A stretch of 64,000 nt of DNA from Beaufortia kweichowensis (taxonomy: Eukaryota; Chordata; Actinopteri; Cypriniformes; Gastromyzontidae), in the NCBI GenBank assembly GCA_019155185.1, contig CM032804.1:11938992-12002991 (forward strand), given 5' to 3'. The position numbers were made by a program, and so were the translations under genes. Positions 36,901 through 50,641 of the stretch are shown here, one piece after another. Position 1 is the first letter of the stretch. Each line of letters starts with the position of its first letter. The notes below the pieces were generated by a model, which worked only from the letters and a program-made list of their open reading frames with translations, was not told where the DNA came from and searched no databases.

Positions 36901-39900
36901 TATGGCTTATCATTGAGCTATTGAGCTAATCCTTTTAAAAGAAGGAGTAAAACATTTCTCCCAGAATGCCTTTCTTTCTTACTTTAGTAAATGGTCATCA
37001 CATAGGAAAAAAGCTGCCATGACGATGATGGATTGTGACCGCTGAGGAAGGCTACTCGCTTTTCGTTGAGACTTACTAATGGGATTGCCTGGAGTCTCTA
37101 TCAATGCTTTACGATGGCTGATGTGAGGGCTGATCAAAGATAAGTCTTGCTTAACCCACAGAGTTTGGCTTGATGGCTGCCCATTCAGTACACAGACCAT
37201 AGTCTGAGTATATAAACATACATTGTTTTTCATCTTGTAAACGTATTTGCGCATAGTCTATAGTGTAATAATGTTTACATTCTATCTCTTGGTCGGGTTT
37301 CTGCTGCTCGCTGATTAGAGGGCGAGCGTGCTGTGTGCGTGTCATGCAGTTGTTGTGTAATTCATGGCTCCACGTGGCCCAGCTGTGGGCTGTGATATTG
37401 TATACTCTGTAGGGGGGAAAGGGGTGGAAATCCCAGGGCTCATATATCTGTCTGTCAGGTGGTGGGACTGGATAGAGACTTTAATTGACAGGTCAAGCGG
37501 GAGGTGACTATTGGCCCCAGATCTTGGGGGTTGGGGTGGAGGATGGAATAAGTATGTCAAAGTGTGTAACAGATGGTGTGTAGTATGTTCATATTGAGCT
37601 CTGCAGGAGCAATCACTTTAGTGGGCAAGTTAATTTAATGTTTAAAAAGAAAGTCAATATAGTCCACAATTTATCACTTTTTTTAGTAGCAATTAATTTT
37701 TATATATATCTTTTTTGCCTTAGTCCATATTTATTTGTACTTTTAAAAAAGTAACTGCAGTCATGTGGCTTTTTGAAAGTCACAAGAGCACACTAGCTTC
37801 CCGAAGCGATGTGTTGCGTAGTAATAAAACAAATGCCTCTGGAGTTTCCTTTTAAAATCCAAATAAGCTGCTTTTTCATACCCAAATAGTTACTAGCTTC
37901 CATTCATTTACAATCTCTTCAATCCCTTGTGTTCCTCTAGGATGAAAGTATCATTAATGACAAAACTGCTAAATCTACAGGAACGCAAAAGTTATAATCC
38001 TGAAAGTCTAAACCATTGAGATCCTGTTGCATAGCACAGCAGGTGGATTTTACAGGATCTGGCCTGTGTCACACCTATTGTCTCGCTTATTCCAAAGAAA
38101 TCAGTCATGCATGAAAGTCATGAAAGGTTGAAGGACAACAACAGCTGGTTACAAGAACGTTTGTTGTCCCAACATATTATTAGAGTCCTGCTTTGACACA
38201 CTTTCTGCTCTTGAATGAAACTCCTCCCTTTTAGTCATTCCAAAGTTATGATGATTAAAGACAACGGTCTGAAGCGACACTGTGTCTATCGCACGGCATG
38301 GCAGTTTTTACCAAGCAATAGCGAACATGTGCCCTGCTTTTTATGTTTTTTTAAATATAAAGCTTTTGAGATTGATATGTTGAGCTCCATCAATCAGTAG
38401 CTTCTTAAAGTTATGCTCTTTTACGTCTCATGTTGTAGATGTTGTTTTGTCAGATGCTAACTAAACAACAGTGCCCTTGTTAACAACAGACGGTTTTAGA
38501 TTTTGTCTTGAGTTGGTGTTTGCTTGGCAAACTTTATCACTCCAAATAGTAAGAAAAGGTAGCAGTGCTTGTCCTTGCCATCGCAGTACCTGGGTGGTTG
38601 CCAGGGCGTTGCTATGGTGTTGTGGATGAATGTTAGGATGTCACAGAGATATGAGGCATTTTTTTTAAATCTCAATGGTAGTAGGATGCGTGTGTCTGTA
38701 TGGTACATACAGGTGTGTGATGTTTCTTGCAACTTTTATTATCGGGCAGTAATACTGAATGCCACATTGAAAGAACCAGCAGGTATTTCCTCATTAAGCC
38801 TACGACAAACCTTATAATGCTGTTTCATCAGTGATACAAGAGCAGATGCATGTTTGTTTTTCAGAATTCTGCAGAAATGTCCTTCATGTTAATACAGACT
38901 ATCAGTTTTTGTAGTTCAGCCTTAATGAATGCCACAGCACATTGTAACATTTGGTATAATCTGAAGGTGTTTTTTCATAGCCTGGCCTTGACCAGTCTGA
39001 GCACCAACAATACCTGTAAGTTATATCTATTGTATGTGTAAATAAGGCTTTAGTAAGTCTGTTTCACAGTGGTTACATGAGACCTTCCACCTGTTTGTAC
39101 TTTAAACAATCCACAGCTTTGCCCTGTCCTTGTAGCTTAAGACTGACACCAAACACAGGGAAATACTGTGCTGTTGATTTAGGTTTTCACATCTATATAT
39201 TTGATGATTAAATGCTATTTTAGAGTTTGTAAAAGAGAAAGCTGTGGGATTATGGGCAGATGGTGAACAGGAGGCTGTTAAAGTGTTTGTCTATGATACC
39301 TGTGGTTAATACACTTAAAAACCAGGGTGGAATTGAAATATTTCTTGCATTATATATGTGTTTGCTGACAGACTCGATTGGGACTCAACAAAATACACAA
39401 AATTATAACTTATTATTAGCCAGACAGTCCATTTTCTTCTCAAGCCAGTCTATTGTTGTGGTATAATCCTTTATCAGATAACCTGTCCCTAAATGACACA
39501 GGGTTTGGCTGCTTTACATACATGCGGTTTACTGTAAACTGTAATGTACCAAAAGTCTATCTATGTAAGACCAGGTTAGAAATGCATTGTAAATCCTGCA
39601 AAGTGTCTTCAACACTCAGCTGAACAAGACTAAAGAAGTTTTATTGGCTTTTAACATTTGGCCATTAGACTGTTTGGTTTAGTTTACTCTTCTTCCTGTC
39701 TGAAAATAGGTGATAATTTCCAGTGTCCTCTGATGGAAACATTGGCCAGATATCACATGTCAAAGAGTCAGCAGGATTAGTAACCGGTAAATATGGAATA
39801 TTCATAGATACACAAGTGATGCTTGACTTTATCACATAGATCTGCCCAGTATGTACAGTATGTTCTGCTCTTTTGTGTACAGTATTGTGTTACAGTCAAG

Positions 39901-42900
39901 TCACTTTTTGTAACTTTTGTACACAAAGTCTGTAGCTCTGTGTACTTTCATGTGTGTGAATCTTTTGAGATTACATCACATCTGATGGCATCATACTACA
40001 AATGCCTCATTTACAGGAATCAGAGTATTTTGATTAAAACATTGTTGCAAGTTCAGATGAACAGCAGTCAGAGATGAAAGGTCACCAAAGATCTGACCAA
40101 CTCAGCTTCATCTTTGAGGTTTCTTGGGACTTTTCAATATGCCAGCTCATCATGTCATTTTTACACCAAGTGTAAGGTGTAATAGTTTTTTCTCGCTGTT
40201 CACTTTGACATCTTTGTCTTGGTAATCTTTGTTCTCCATACGTGGAAATTACATTACTCCTGTTGAGCAAAGTCACAGTATGTTCAAAACTCTGAGAAAA
40301 AAAACCCTCTTAGGCTGATAATTTGGTGGGACGTTTTAAGGGTTGACACTTCTTTTCAAAAAGATAATAACGGTTAATGAATTCATTAATGCACTTACCT
40401 TGGGGAGTTCTTTCAGAAAGATAATTATTTAATAATTTCACGTCATTAGGTGATATTACAAGAGTTAAACGGATTCAGGTCTGTCCTTAATTAAACCATA
40501 TTAGTTCCTAATAACACGATGTGATTCAGTTAGTCTAGTACATTCCTAGAATTTTTATATTAATCCGAAAGGGAATGTTCATTTCTGAAATGCTTTTCCA
40601 GGAGATTTTGAAATTACATTGTTCAGGTCCTACTGGGAAAGTTGATCCTTGAATCGTCTCCAGTCATAGACACTCTGATTTATAACGATTTAGTGTTCAA
40701 AGAGTTCAAAAGATAAATATACAAAGTTTTCACAAAGTTTACAACCAGTTGTGATAGGGAAGTGTTCATGTGTTTGGGTTGCATTTACTGTAGGTCGTAT
40801 TGACTTTAATATCATTATTAAAAAGTAAAATCCATAACATTTGTGGTTAATAATCTATTGAGCAAGTACATAAAAATCAATGTTTAAAGCTGTCTCCTTC
40901 CCCCGATTTGCAACGATAAGCTTATAATAATGTTGCATAATTTGAGCTGTCTGGTACGTTTTTGCAGAAAATTTCAGTTTGAGACCATTTGTTTTCAGAC
41001 CACATAAAAATGCATGCATAAAGTATTTTTTAAGCTTCAGATAGAGAATAGAGGCAAAAGTTGTAGTTGGAGTGCAGCTTAAAAAGATCAGCATTGATAT
41101 TGAATCCTTTTACTTCCTGTCATGTGATGTTTTTTTAATAAATTGTCAGGCTCAGTTCCCACACAGACCTTTTCTCCATCGACTACACTGGCAGTATTAA
41201 ATTGCTGTGCAGAAATGATTGCACACACCCCCTCTTTATTAAAACTGTGAGTCATGATTTCTTCCCTCTGGACAGATAGTATTATGGAAATAATTTGAAT
41301 GAATTAAATGAATGAACGAGAGTCATTTATCATTGTAGATTTATATCATTACCATGTATTGCCGCTGTGGGCCATGCATGTGGTGATGCTTGTTTAAACT
41401 CTCTCTGTGGCACTTCAGGGATGAAAGGGAGCGTGTAAAGAAATGTGACTATCTTTTATATCATTGAGATACCATTTAGAACCATGCATTTTGTTGTTTA
41501 ACCATGTTGTTAAATTTAAATTAAATTTAATATTGTTAAATTTGCACATTTTAGAATAGTAGTAAACCCATCTAAACCATGAAATAACACAATTGTAACT
41601 GTGGGAATTATGTTGCCACTAAAAGCATCCAAAATAAATTATACCTTTGTTACATTTTAGCATCTTCAAAAGTAGTCACCCATTGTCTAGAAATTGTAAA
41701 ATCATACTCTTGACATATTATCATCCAGCATCTCAACCTCTGTGAAGTTTCTTAAACAGCACACATACAATTTTCTATCTATGCTGGACTGCTTTTTATT
41801 TATTCATTTATTTGCACAAAGTAATCCATATCAAAAATATTTTTTAATTAAATTTAGAAATGAATATGTTGACATATGTTGTATTTTTGTCTACTAAAAA
41901 GATTTTTTTAGATCATGAAAAACATTTTTGTCAATTGTGTCTAAACTGACTGGTACTGTATGTCCTTCTATTAATGTTGTATGATTCTGAGGTAGATTGT
42001 GTGCTAGTGACTATTTAAGATACAGGAACACTGTCACAATGACATCAGTACCTTTTTTAGATGAAACATGTCAAACAAAAAAAAGAGTTTGACATACTAC
42101 AGTAGTAAACAGATGCAGCTCTCTTTAACTGGTGGAAAACAATAAACCCTTATGCTCCTGCCAGAAACTTTTACAGTCTGCTGTTGCCAGAGCAAAACAA
42201 TCTGATCTCTCTTACATGTGATTAAACACTTCATGTCCTTATTCCCATCACCCAGAATCATTCAATTTCATCTAAAGATGCATTTGACTGCTTTCAGGCG
42301 TGGTTGATAATCCTTCGTCTGTGTACTGCCAGAGGCTCTAGTAAAATGTTGTAATGGAGAACATCTAGGCGTGTTGGATCTCTCAGCCCCCTTTATAAAT
42401 CTAAGGACTTTATGAGCAAGATGCTGGTTTAATGAGACATTCCACACGGCAGCAGACAGCCTCCCATCCCTCAGGCAGGACATATGCATTAATCCAGACG
42501 AGAGAGATGGGTCGCACCAGGCCCTGGAGCATAAGAACTTACTATTAAGTTAGGAAACTGTTCATAAATGGAAACTAGTTATCAGTTATGAAACCCAAGG
42601 TAATAAAAATAACAGATGCTGCCAAAAAACAGTTTTCTTCATCAGCATTTTTTGTTTAGTTTGTTTCTAGTAAAAGTATCTAAACATGATACATGTACTT
42701 GGAAAGCCAAATTGTGTGCATTGTTAGAGAGTATATTAAGTTTTAGAATTAAATTAAGTTTATTATTCTTACATCATGAGTAAATTACATTTCCTCATTT
42801 TTAGCAGAAATTGAATTTAGTGCCTTTCATTTTTAAAGCAAGTAATTTAATATATTCCCTGAAAAGTCGTCTTTTATAATGTTACTTTTTTTTTTAGCAG

Positions 42901-45900
42901 GACATGAAATTTAAATACCATCTATTTTAAACTCAGTTTTCTTTATGAGTAAATTCAGAACAAATCTTAATTCTATGCAATGAACCTTAATTTTCATTTT
43001 TATGAATTCATTTTTTAGTTTGTTAAAACTAAAATGTGTTAAATACTTTTACAGTTCGTACCCCCTTGTTTAGCACATCCCTATACTAGTAAATCATGTA
43101 TGTTTGTGGTCAAGCATCATTTGGTTTTTCTGACCTAATGAATGATGTCACTGACATTCATGAAGTCTGTTTTATCAGTTTAATAACGTGAAGTGAGTGA
43201 TATTCTCAGGCTCAACAAACACACCAGCATTGTAAAAGGAGCTGATATTTCCACAGCTCATTGCCTTCTTGTCACTTTTAACTTTATGCTCTGTTTTTAT
43301 GACAGCAAGAGGATGTTAATGCTGTTTTGGCAATCCATAAATCTTAGGCTTTTGTATTGCGTAGAGAGATGGAGAAAGAGGAAGTTTCTTATGTAATACA
43401 GATATCATCTATTGTACTTCTGGCTATATTCTTGCTTAGCAGAAGATTTAAAACCAGGGAGCAAAGCATGCTGGGAGATTTGTATATACATTTTTTGCTA
43501 CATTGATCTTTAACGGTGAAACACTTGTTCTGTCTTCTATTGGTCAGACAGAGATTTAGTCCCGCCCCAACCTTCAACCATAGATTGAGTCAGTCTTGCT
43601 TTGTTGAGCTACTTAAACACAGTTTTCGTTAAAAGTGCCATAGTATTTACATTTTTTAAGGATAACCTTAAGTCTGTACACATCACCTTTCATTTAAAAA
43701 TTGTTGTGTAAATGCAGCGTGAGATTCAGTTAAGGTTTACTACTTTTAGATTTTTGTTGAAGATGAGGGGACTAAAGAGGTTTTTAGAGATTAGGATTAG
43801 GTTTTGGGGGGATTTAGGATTGAGCACATGGGAAACGTTGTCTTTAAATGTAATTTCTCTCTTGTCCTCAAATCCTAAAATGATGGGAAAAAGTGTGTTT
43901 GCATTTAAAGATGGCTTGTATTCATAAATGATTATGAATTATTATTTTAAGTACTTGTTTAGTCTGCATCCTAAAAAGAAAACAATGTTATAGAATTCAC
44001 GTGTCTTGTTGTCGCAGTGCAATATTGCTTTTAGACCTGTGAATAGGAAAGTGAAATGTCAAGTGATCCATTTGACATGTTGTCATCCCACTTAAACCCA
44101 TTGACTTTAACCATGTGCCCAGTGCCTAGAAAATCCAAGGATCAAGCAATCACTTCTTCGTAGGGATCACATCCACCATCTCAGATACCAAAGAGAAACC
44201 AGAGAACTTTCCAGTAGTCCATCAAAAACTTGGCAGAACTTGGCAGTGATCTTGTTGCCTACGTTAGCACCTACCGTGTTTCAGACCACAGGCAAGGCTC
44301 TTGTTGCAAGACTTGTAAAATACACAACACTATCTAGAAAATCTGTTATAGATTACATTATGGGCTATAGACCTAATTCAATCATGTAATCGAAACCCCA
44401 TGACATGATCTTCACATCCTGACAGTAAACCTGATCTCAGAACAGTGGAGGCTACAAACACAAGTTAGGTAACAGTGGCATTCAGGGTCAAATACTCATT
44501 GAAGTGTGTTCTAAGAATAATCGGCACACAGTCTACATGAAGTCTGATGATCATGTAATATGAGCGCTTGCATGGACATGGTAACTGTTGCTTGGTGTGA
44601 ATGATGAGAGCAGATCTCTAAATGTTAACAAGAGTTTCATTGACTTGAAAAAACCTGTGACTTTGCTATGTATATTGAGCTCATGTGGGCAACATTAGTT
44701 TAAATCTGACAATTTAAACATCTAGATCTCTTTCTTAGAGTTGTTTGTCACAAAAGATGTCGTTTATTAGGAGACAAAGAAGAATGTCTCAGTTTGCTCC
44801 CCATTTATTTTTATTGCTTTTCAATACAATATTAAAGACATGTGATTTGTTTTTCTTTCTTGGACAAGCTTCTGGGTCCAGAGAAACATTTTTGTATTTC
44901 TTCTCCGATGGTTAATATGAATTGTAGTAAATATTTTGTGTGCCCTTGAAGTCTCAGTATATCAGCGAGTAAATGCCGCTGGTCCAAACAATGACTCTGT
45001 CTTATTATGTTTCAATTCCGGCACACATTTTATCTGCGAAGGATCCAATGTTTCCTTCTTTTTCAAAACTTTCTAATCTGTAGTATATTCTCTAAAAGCC
45101 TTGATGGTGGTTATCTTTGATATTTTCATTAAAGTGGATGTTATTTCTCTTCTCTTTAACATATTGTGCCAAACGTCTTCAAAATGACCATGTTTTAGAG
45201 CTTCCACAGCTGGTTCCTGATAAAGAGCAGGTCTTTGAAACACACACACACTTAAACACTATTATATCACCACCTTCATTTATTGCAGGTTTATGATTTG
45301 TGCTGTAAGCTCACACTGTGTGCGTGTGCTGGTTCCCACGTCTGGAATACATTACAGGTCCTCTTTAATGTCACGCCCGTTCTGTTAAACACCAATCGCA
45401 GCCCACCAGTGAACCGGCAGTCACTGGTGGGCTGTGATTGGTGTTTATCGGAACGGGCTCTTAGTTTTCTCTGTTTATGCATTTTTGCTCTGGTGCAGTG
45501 AAGAACAATATTGAAGAGCAATATTGTTTGGTTGCACAGGCCTTTGCATAAAGAGCTGTAGAGAAGTGTGTTTAACAGCCACATGGACAGATCGTAATGT
45601 TATTGCAAAATAATGAGTTTGTCACACTTGCCATACTTTTATTAACAAACCGCTTGGGTGAGATTTCAGCAAACAGCTTGCTTGGATTTTCCTAGTTAAA
45701 GCAATAAGAAGTAATGAATTGATGTCACAAATCTAGAGTTTTTTACTCAAACTAACAGGTAACCGTTACAGTTTCATGCAGGAGGTCATTTATTTCCCTC
45801 CATCACTAAACAAGGTGAAAATTCACAAAAATTAATCAAATGCATTCCTGAAGGTCCCAGACGGGTGCAAAAATTAAGCAATTCTTTAGCAGCCATTTAA

Positions 45901-48900
45901 AAATACTTGTGGAAAATATTCCTCAAAGCATTTTTTCTAACTTAGCCTCTTGAAATGACACTATAGTTGCTTAAAAAAGGCTCAGTTTTCTCCTGCCTAT
46001 AGACGTTAAACTCAAGACAACAGTGGACCATGTGTTTCTGAGTGGTTGTCCATTAGCGGTTAGCTCAGTGTTAAACTGCACTGGTCAATTGGCAGTTTCA
46101 GCTACAAAATGAGCCAGTCCACCAACCACTAATATTGAGTTTCTGCCATTTTACTGTGAGAGGAAGCAGATTTAACCAGTCCATCCTAAAGAGGAAGCGA
46201 GCAAAGAGTAGAAAGCCATGTTGAATTTTTCAACTATGATATAGAAAACCATGATGAATTCTTCATCCAGGCAGGCACTGCAGTGTTGTGACATCTTCAC
46301 ATTGAGTGGATTTTGCCATGAATACATTTCCGTGTGAATCTTAGTTAGTTCTGTTACGTTTTTGTGTCTTCCAAAAGGAAGATTTTATTGCTCGGATGTT
46401 GTTTTTTTATAGCCCAGGTGATTGGATGAAGTTTTAAGTATCAGGTTGTCTCAAATGTTTCTCTCTAAATTTCTTAAAAGTATAGAGCTGTAAAATTAAT
46501 TTAGATTGTGTAGAAAATAATCTGTATTTGGGTAAATTGAGAGTTCATATTGAAATCTTCAGTAATGTTGACTTTTGATTGCAGATTTGGGCTCCGTTTG
46601 TCACATTGTAAGATTGTTTTATTTTTCTCTAAAGAAATATCTGAGATACATAAGACTTAAGCAAAACTTTTCATTTGCTCTTATTGTAACCTCATTGAAT
46701 TCTTATAGAAATAATTTAAATGTTAACAAGATTATATGTGACCCTGCCTGTGACAACCCAGCTAAAGTCATTTTTTTGTGATTTTGTGTTTTCTACATAA
46801 AATCATCCTATATAATGTAAAGAACATACTGTGAAAATATAACCTTGATATCTTTAATATTGACTGAGTAATCACATGTTAAAGATGGAAATCATAGTGA
46901 TATCCCTTCTATATTCTCTCTGGACTCACTTTAATAAAAGTTTTTTCGTTTAGAGGAAATAGCTTTTCCATCTTGTAATGTCTGGTGTTTGATCATTGAT
47001 CGAGTATCAAGGGGAAGTCGTGGGTGAGTAGAGAAAGCAGCTCAGCAAAGAAGAGTGACTTTCACGCAGGCGTTTTTCCAGCGCTCTGGATGGGTCCGTC
47101 CTGAAATAGCGCCATCAGAAGAAACAGCATTCCTCAGCAGCTCTGGATTACACATCTGACACTGGATCTTCTGTCATGATGCTCTATTACTACATTACTC
47201 TCGTTACATTTCTCTCAACACACTAACACTCTCTTTATTCTCCAGGATCATCCAAACCTGTCAAAATCATCCTCAGCTGCATGCGTTATGTAACCAGCTC
47301 TCAAAGACCCATATTGTGTGTCACAGGGTGTTTAACTTCTGTCCACAAACACTTGACAGAAATGTTATTGATCAGAATTGATCAGAAGTTGCTCTAAGGA
47401 CACTTAAAGTCTTTTTTTTTAAAAGATCTTTAGAAAGTTCCTTGAGGAAGATTAAAACAGACAGTTTAGGGATTTACAATATGTGTGGATAGCATTGCTC
47501 ACGTAATTTATTTTTATGTTGTTATGCAAGTGTTGTTTGTTGTCAAGCTTTGGTGTTAAATAATAATTTGTGACTTATTTTTGACAATTTTGAAATAATT
47601 AGTGTTGGTTTGTGCCACATATAATTCACACTCATCGAGTGAACATTCAGTTCTCTGTTTTTAAAAGCACAACAGTGTATGTTTTTCATGTGAAGTTACC
47701 ACAACCTTGAGTATTGTGCAGTCATCGGTCCGGTCGACCGTCACCTTTCTCAGGAGTCCTCAGGTTGTTGGCATCACCTGGCTCTGGCTTTGACATAATG
47801 TCATGCATGAAACACGTCCAGCTGTGGAAACTTACACAAACTCAGGGGTGCCGTATGTGTTTTATACCAACAACTTCTGTCAACTATTTCACGCGTTGGC
47901 AGAAAACGATCAAAGCAAATCAAAGCAATGCAGAAATAAGGGACTGTCAGTTTTTCCATGTGCGTAAGAGGTTCTTTTGGCAAAAACTGGGTGCCAGTTT
48001 GTGGATTAAACACATTTTGGCTTCTGTTGCATGTCTAATGCTTTATAAACAGTCAGATTCAGTCAGATGTTTTGCTTTGACACATAAAGCTTGTGAAGTA
48101 AATCTCAGTTTGATTTTATTTAAAACACCTTTTCTGTTGTTTCTGGGTATTGCTGGTGTTGATGTGTGAGATTTCAAGTGGGTGTGTGGATTACAAGTGT
48201 GTGAAGACATTTCCCCGCTTTGTTTGTGCGGCGAGAAAGCACACAATGTCTTATCACTGATATTCTGGGTGTTGCAACAAACACCTTTGGCCTTGTGTCA
48301 AGGTGGATGTGTCTGTTAACCTCCTTGTGACTGAAGGATAAAATCAGAAAAAAAAGGATTTTAGATTAGGCAGAGAAAACATCCATTTTCTCCACAAAAG
48401 ATCTAATTATTCAATATGGTTTTCTCTGAACTTCACACCTGTTCTATGAATCACAAACTGTACAGCGCTCACCATATGCCCAGTCATGTAGCAGCACGAA
48501 AGACTAACCCATAAATTTCTCCTTGACAGACGAGGAGGCTGACGAAAGTGGAACGGCAACGTTTCAGCGAAGAGGTGGAAATGCTGAAGTGTCTTCAACA
48601 TCCAAACATCGTCCGTTTCTACGACTCATGGAAATCCACCATGAAAGGCCACAAGTGCATCATCCTCGTGACAGAACTCATGACATCAGGAACCCTGAAG
48701 ACGTAAGTTTACTTTTAGCACAGTGATCTGGAAGTGCTTGCAGACGTCAATGCAAACCCATCTGTTTCTTTTTTTTACTGTAGGTACCTGAAAAGGTTTA
48801 AAGAGATGAAGCTGAAGCTTTTACAACGCTGGAGTCATCAGATCCTCAAGGGTCTTCATTTCCTGCACACAAGAACACCTCCCATAATCCACAGAGACCT

Positions 48901-50543
48901 GAAGTGTGACAACATCTTCATCACAGGTCCCACTGGATCTGTTAAGATTGGTGATTTGGGTCTAGCCACTCTCAAAAGTGCCTCATTTGCCAAAAGTGTC
49001 ATTGGTGAGTGAAAATCTGTGTTTACTCTAATGCTTGGAAATGTCACAAATGCTTGTAGAGATAAACACACAATTTGTCCTTGTGAGTGAATATTGTATT
49101 TAATCTATTTGTATAAACAAAACTTTTGTTGTCCCTACATATCCAGCATATCATTGCCCTAGAAACTGTCTTGACCTTTTTAAAAGTAACTGTAAACAGC
49201 ACAACATGTTACCTTCATGTTGGCTCGTCACATCTTCAATCGGACCTCCTCAAAGCCAGGATTAGGTTTACTGACATGAATAAATAAATAACGTAAAGTA
49301 AAGTAACACAACTACATTGCTTAACCCATAGCTCAAGTCTGAGACTCAAAGGCAGTTTTTGAAGGGTTTGTGGAAATGGAAAAAATTAAGTCTTTGGCCT
49401 TCAAAGAAGCTGAAAAAATGTGTTGTGTATGTTTGCTTTATGACTGCGCACTTCACAGTGAGCCACTTGGATCTGGTCTTGGATTATGACCAGTTTTATT
49501 GCTCTCTGGTTGCTTTTTCATAGCTTAGGAAACTTTACTGTCTCTATTGCTTCAGACTTAATTTAGTTTTTTCACAATTTTTGGTATTCATTTTTTCACA
49601 ATTTACACTTTTTAATGTACAGTAACTATATAGACTTTAAAATGTATTTTGGTAGACAAGATAATTTGGTTTTGAAAGATTTGATGAAATATGCATGAGG
49701 TCATGTTAAAATCTCTGGCTTTTGTGTCTGAGCAAATCTGAGCACTACTGTCTTAAAATTAAAGGTGCTTCATGGTGTCATAGAAGAACAAATCTACAGA
49801 ACCTTTCTGTTTCACAAAGGGACTATAAAAAAAATGGTTGTTTTAAAAGAGTATATGGTTCTTTGAGAAACCTAAATGGTTCTTTTATGGCATCGTTGTG
49901 AAGAACCTTTTCTAGCTCCTTTATTTGTAAGAAGTGTATTTTAGACATTGCTTAGGTCTCTTTTAAAAATCAGAATGAGACATTCAAGGTCTGTTCTTGG
50001 GAGAAAAAAGTAAGAGACCTTAGCAAAAGTCTTCATTTACTGACTCTCATTAATATGTAGGAGAAACATATAAATGGGATATTAATGAGATTTATTATTA
50101 ATATCTCACAAAATAATGTCATCTGTGATTGTTCTTTCTATTGGTTTCGTCCAGATGGATTACTGTAATAAATGTACCTGTAAGTTGATGAATCGCTTTA
50201 TTGTTTTATTGTTTTTGTATAAGTCACTCTGGATAAAAGCATCTGCTAAATGTCTAAATGCAAACGTAAATGAAAGTTGCTTTGGATAAAAGCATCTGCC
50301 AAATACTGTACTTGCTCAAAATGAATTTAGTTTGTTTTGCTCTATGTTTCCACACAGGAACCCCAGAGTTCATGGCTCCTGAGATGTATGAGGAGAAGTA
50401 TGACGAAGCTGTGGATGTTTATGCCTTTGGCATGTGCATCTTGGAGATGACCACGTCAGAGTATCCTTACTCAGAATGCCAAAACGCTGCGCAGATCTAC
50501 CGTAAAGTGACCAGCGTAAGTCGACGTAACACGAATGTCACAG

Positions 50544-50641
<98 letters not shown>

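Larger units (their letters stand above)
34545..48529. other. WNK4 intron 1 (14 kb)
   Basis: No coding exon seen on either strand. The short frames have no domains. It holds a GGTGGTTGCCAGGGCGTTGC-type fish repeat near 38570-38640, a strong hairpin at 45375-45458 and a truncated MITE copy at 46.7 kb. WNK genes commonly have a very long first intron. Confidence 0.6.

Noticed and set aside
47714..48169. 151-codon frame in WNK4 intron 1
   Set aside because: No domain or paired splice sites. It lies inside an intron and does not fit the WNK4 frame.
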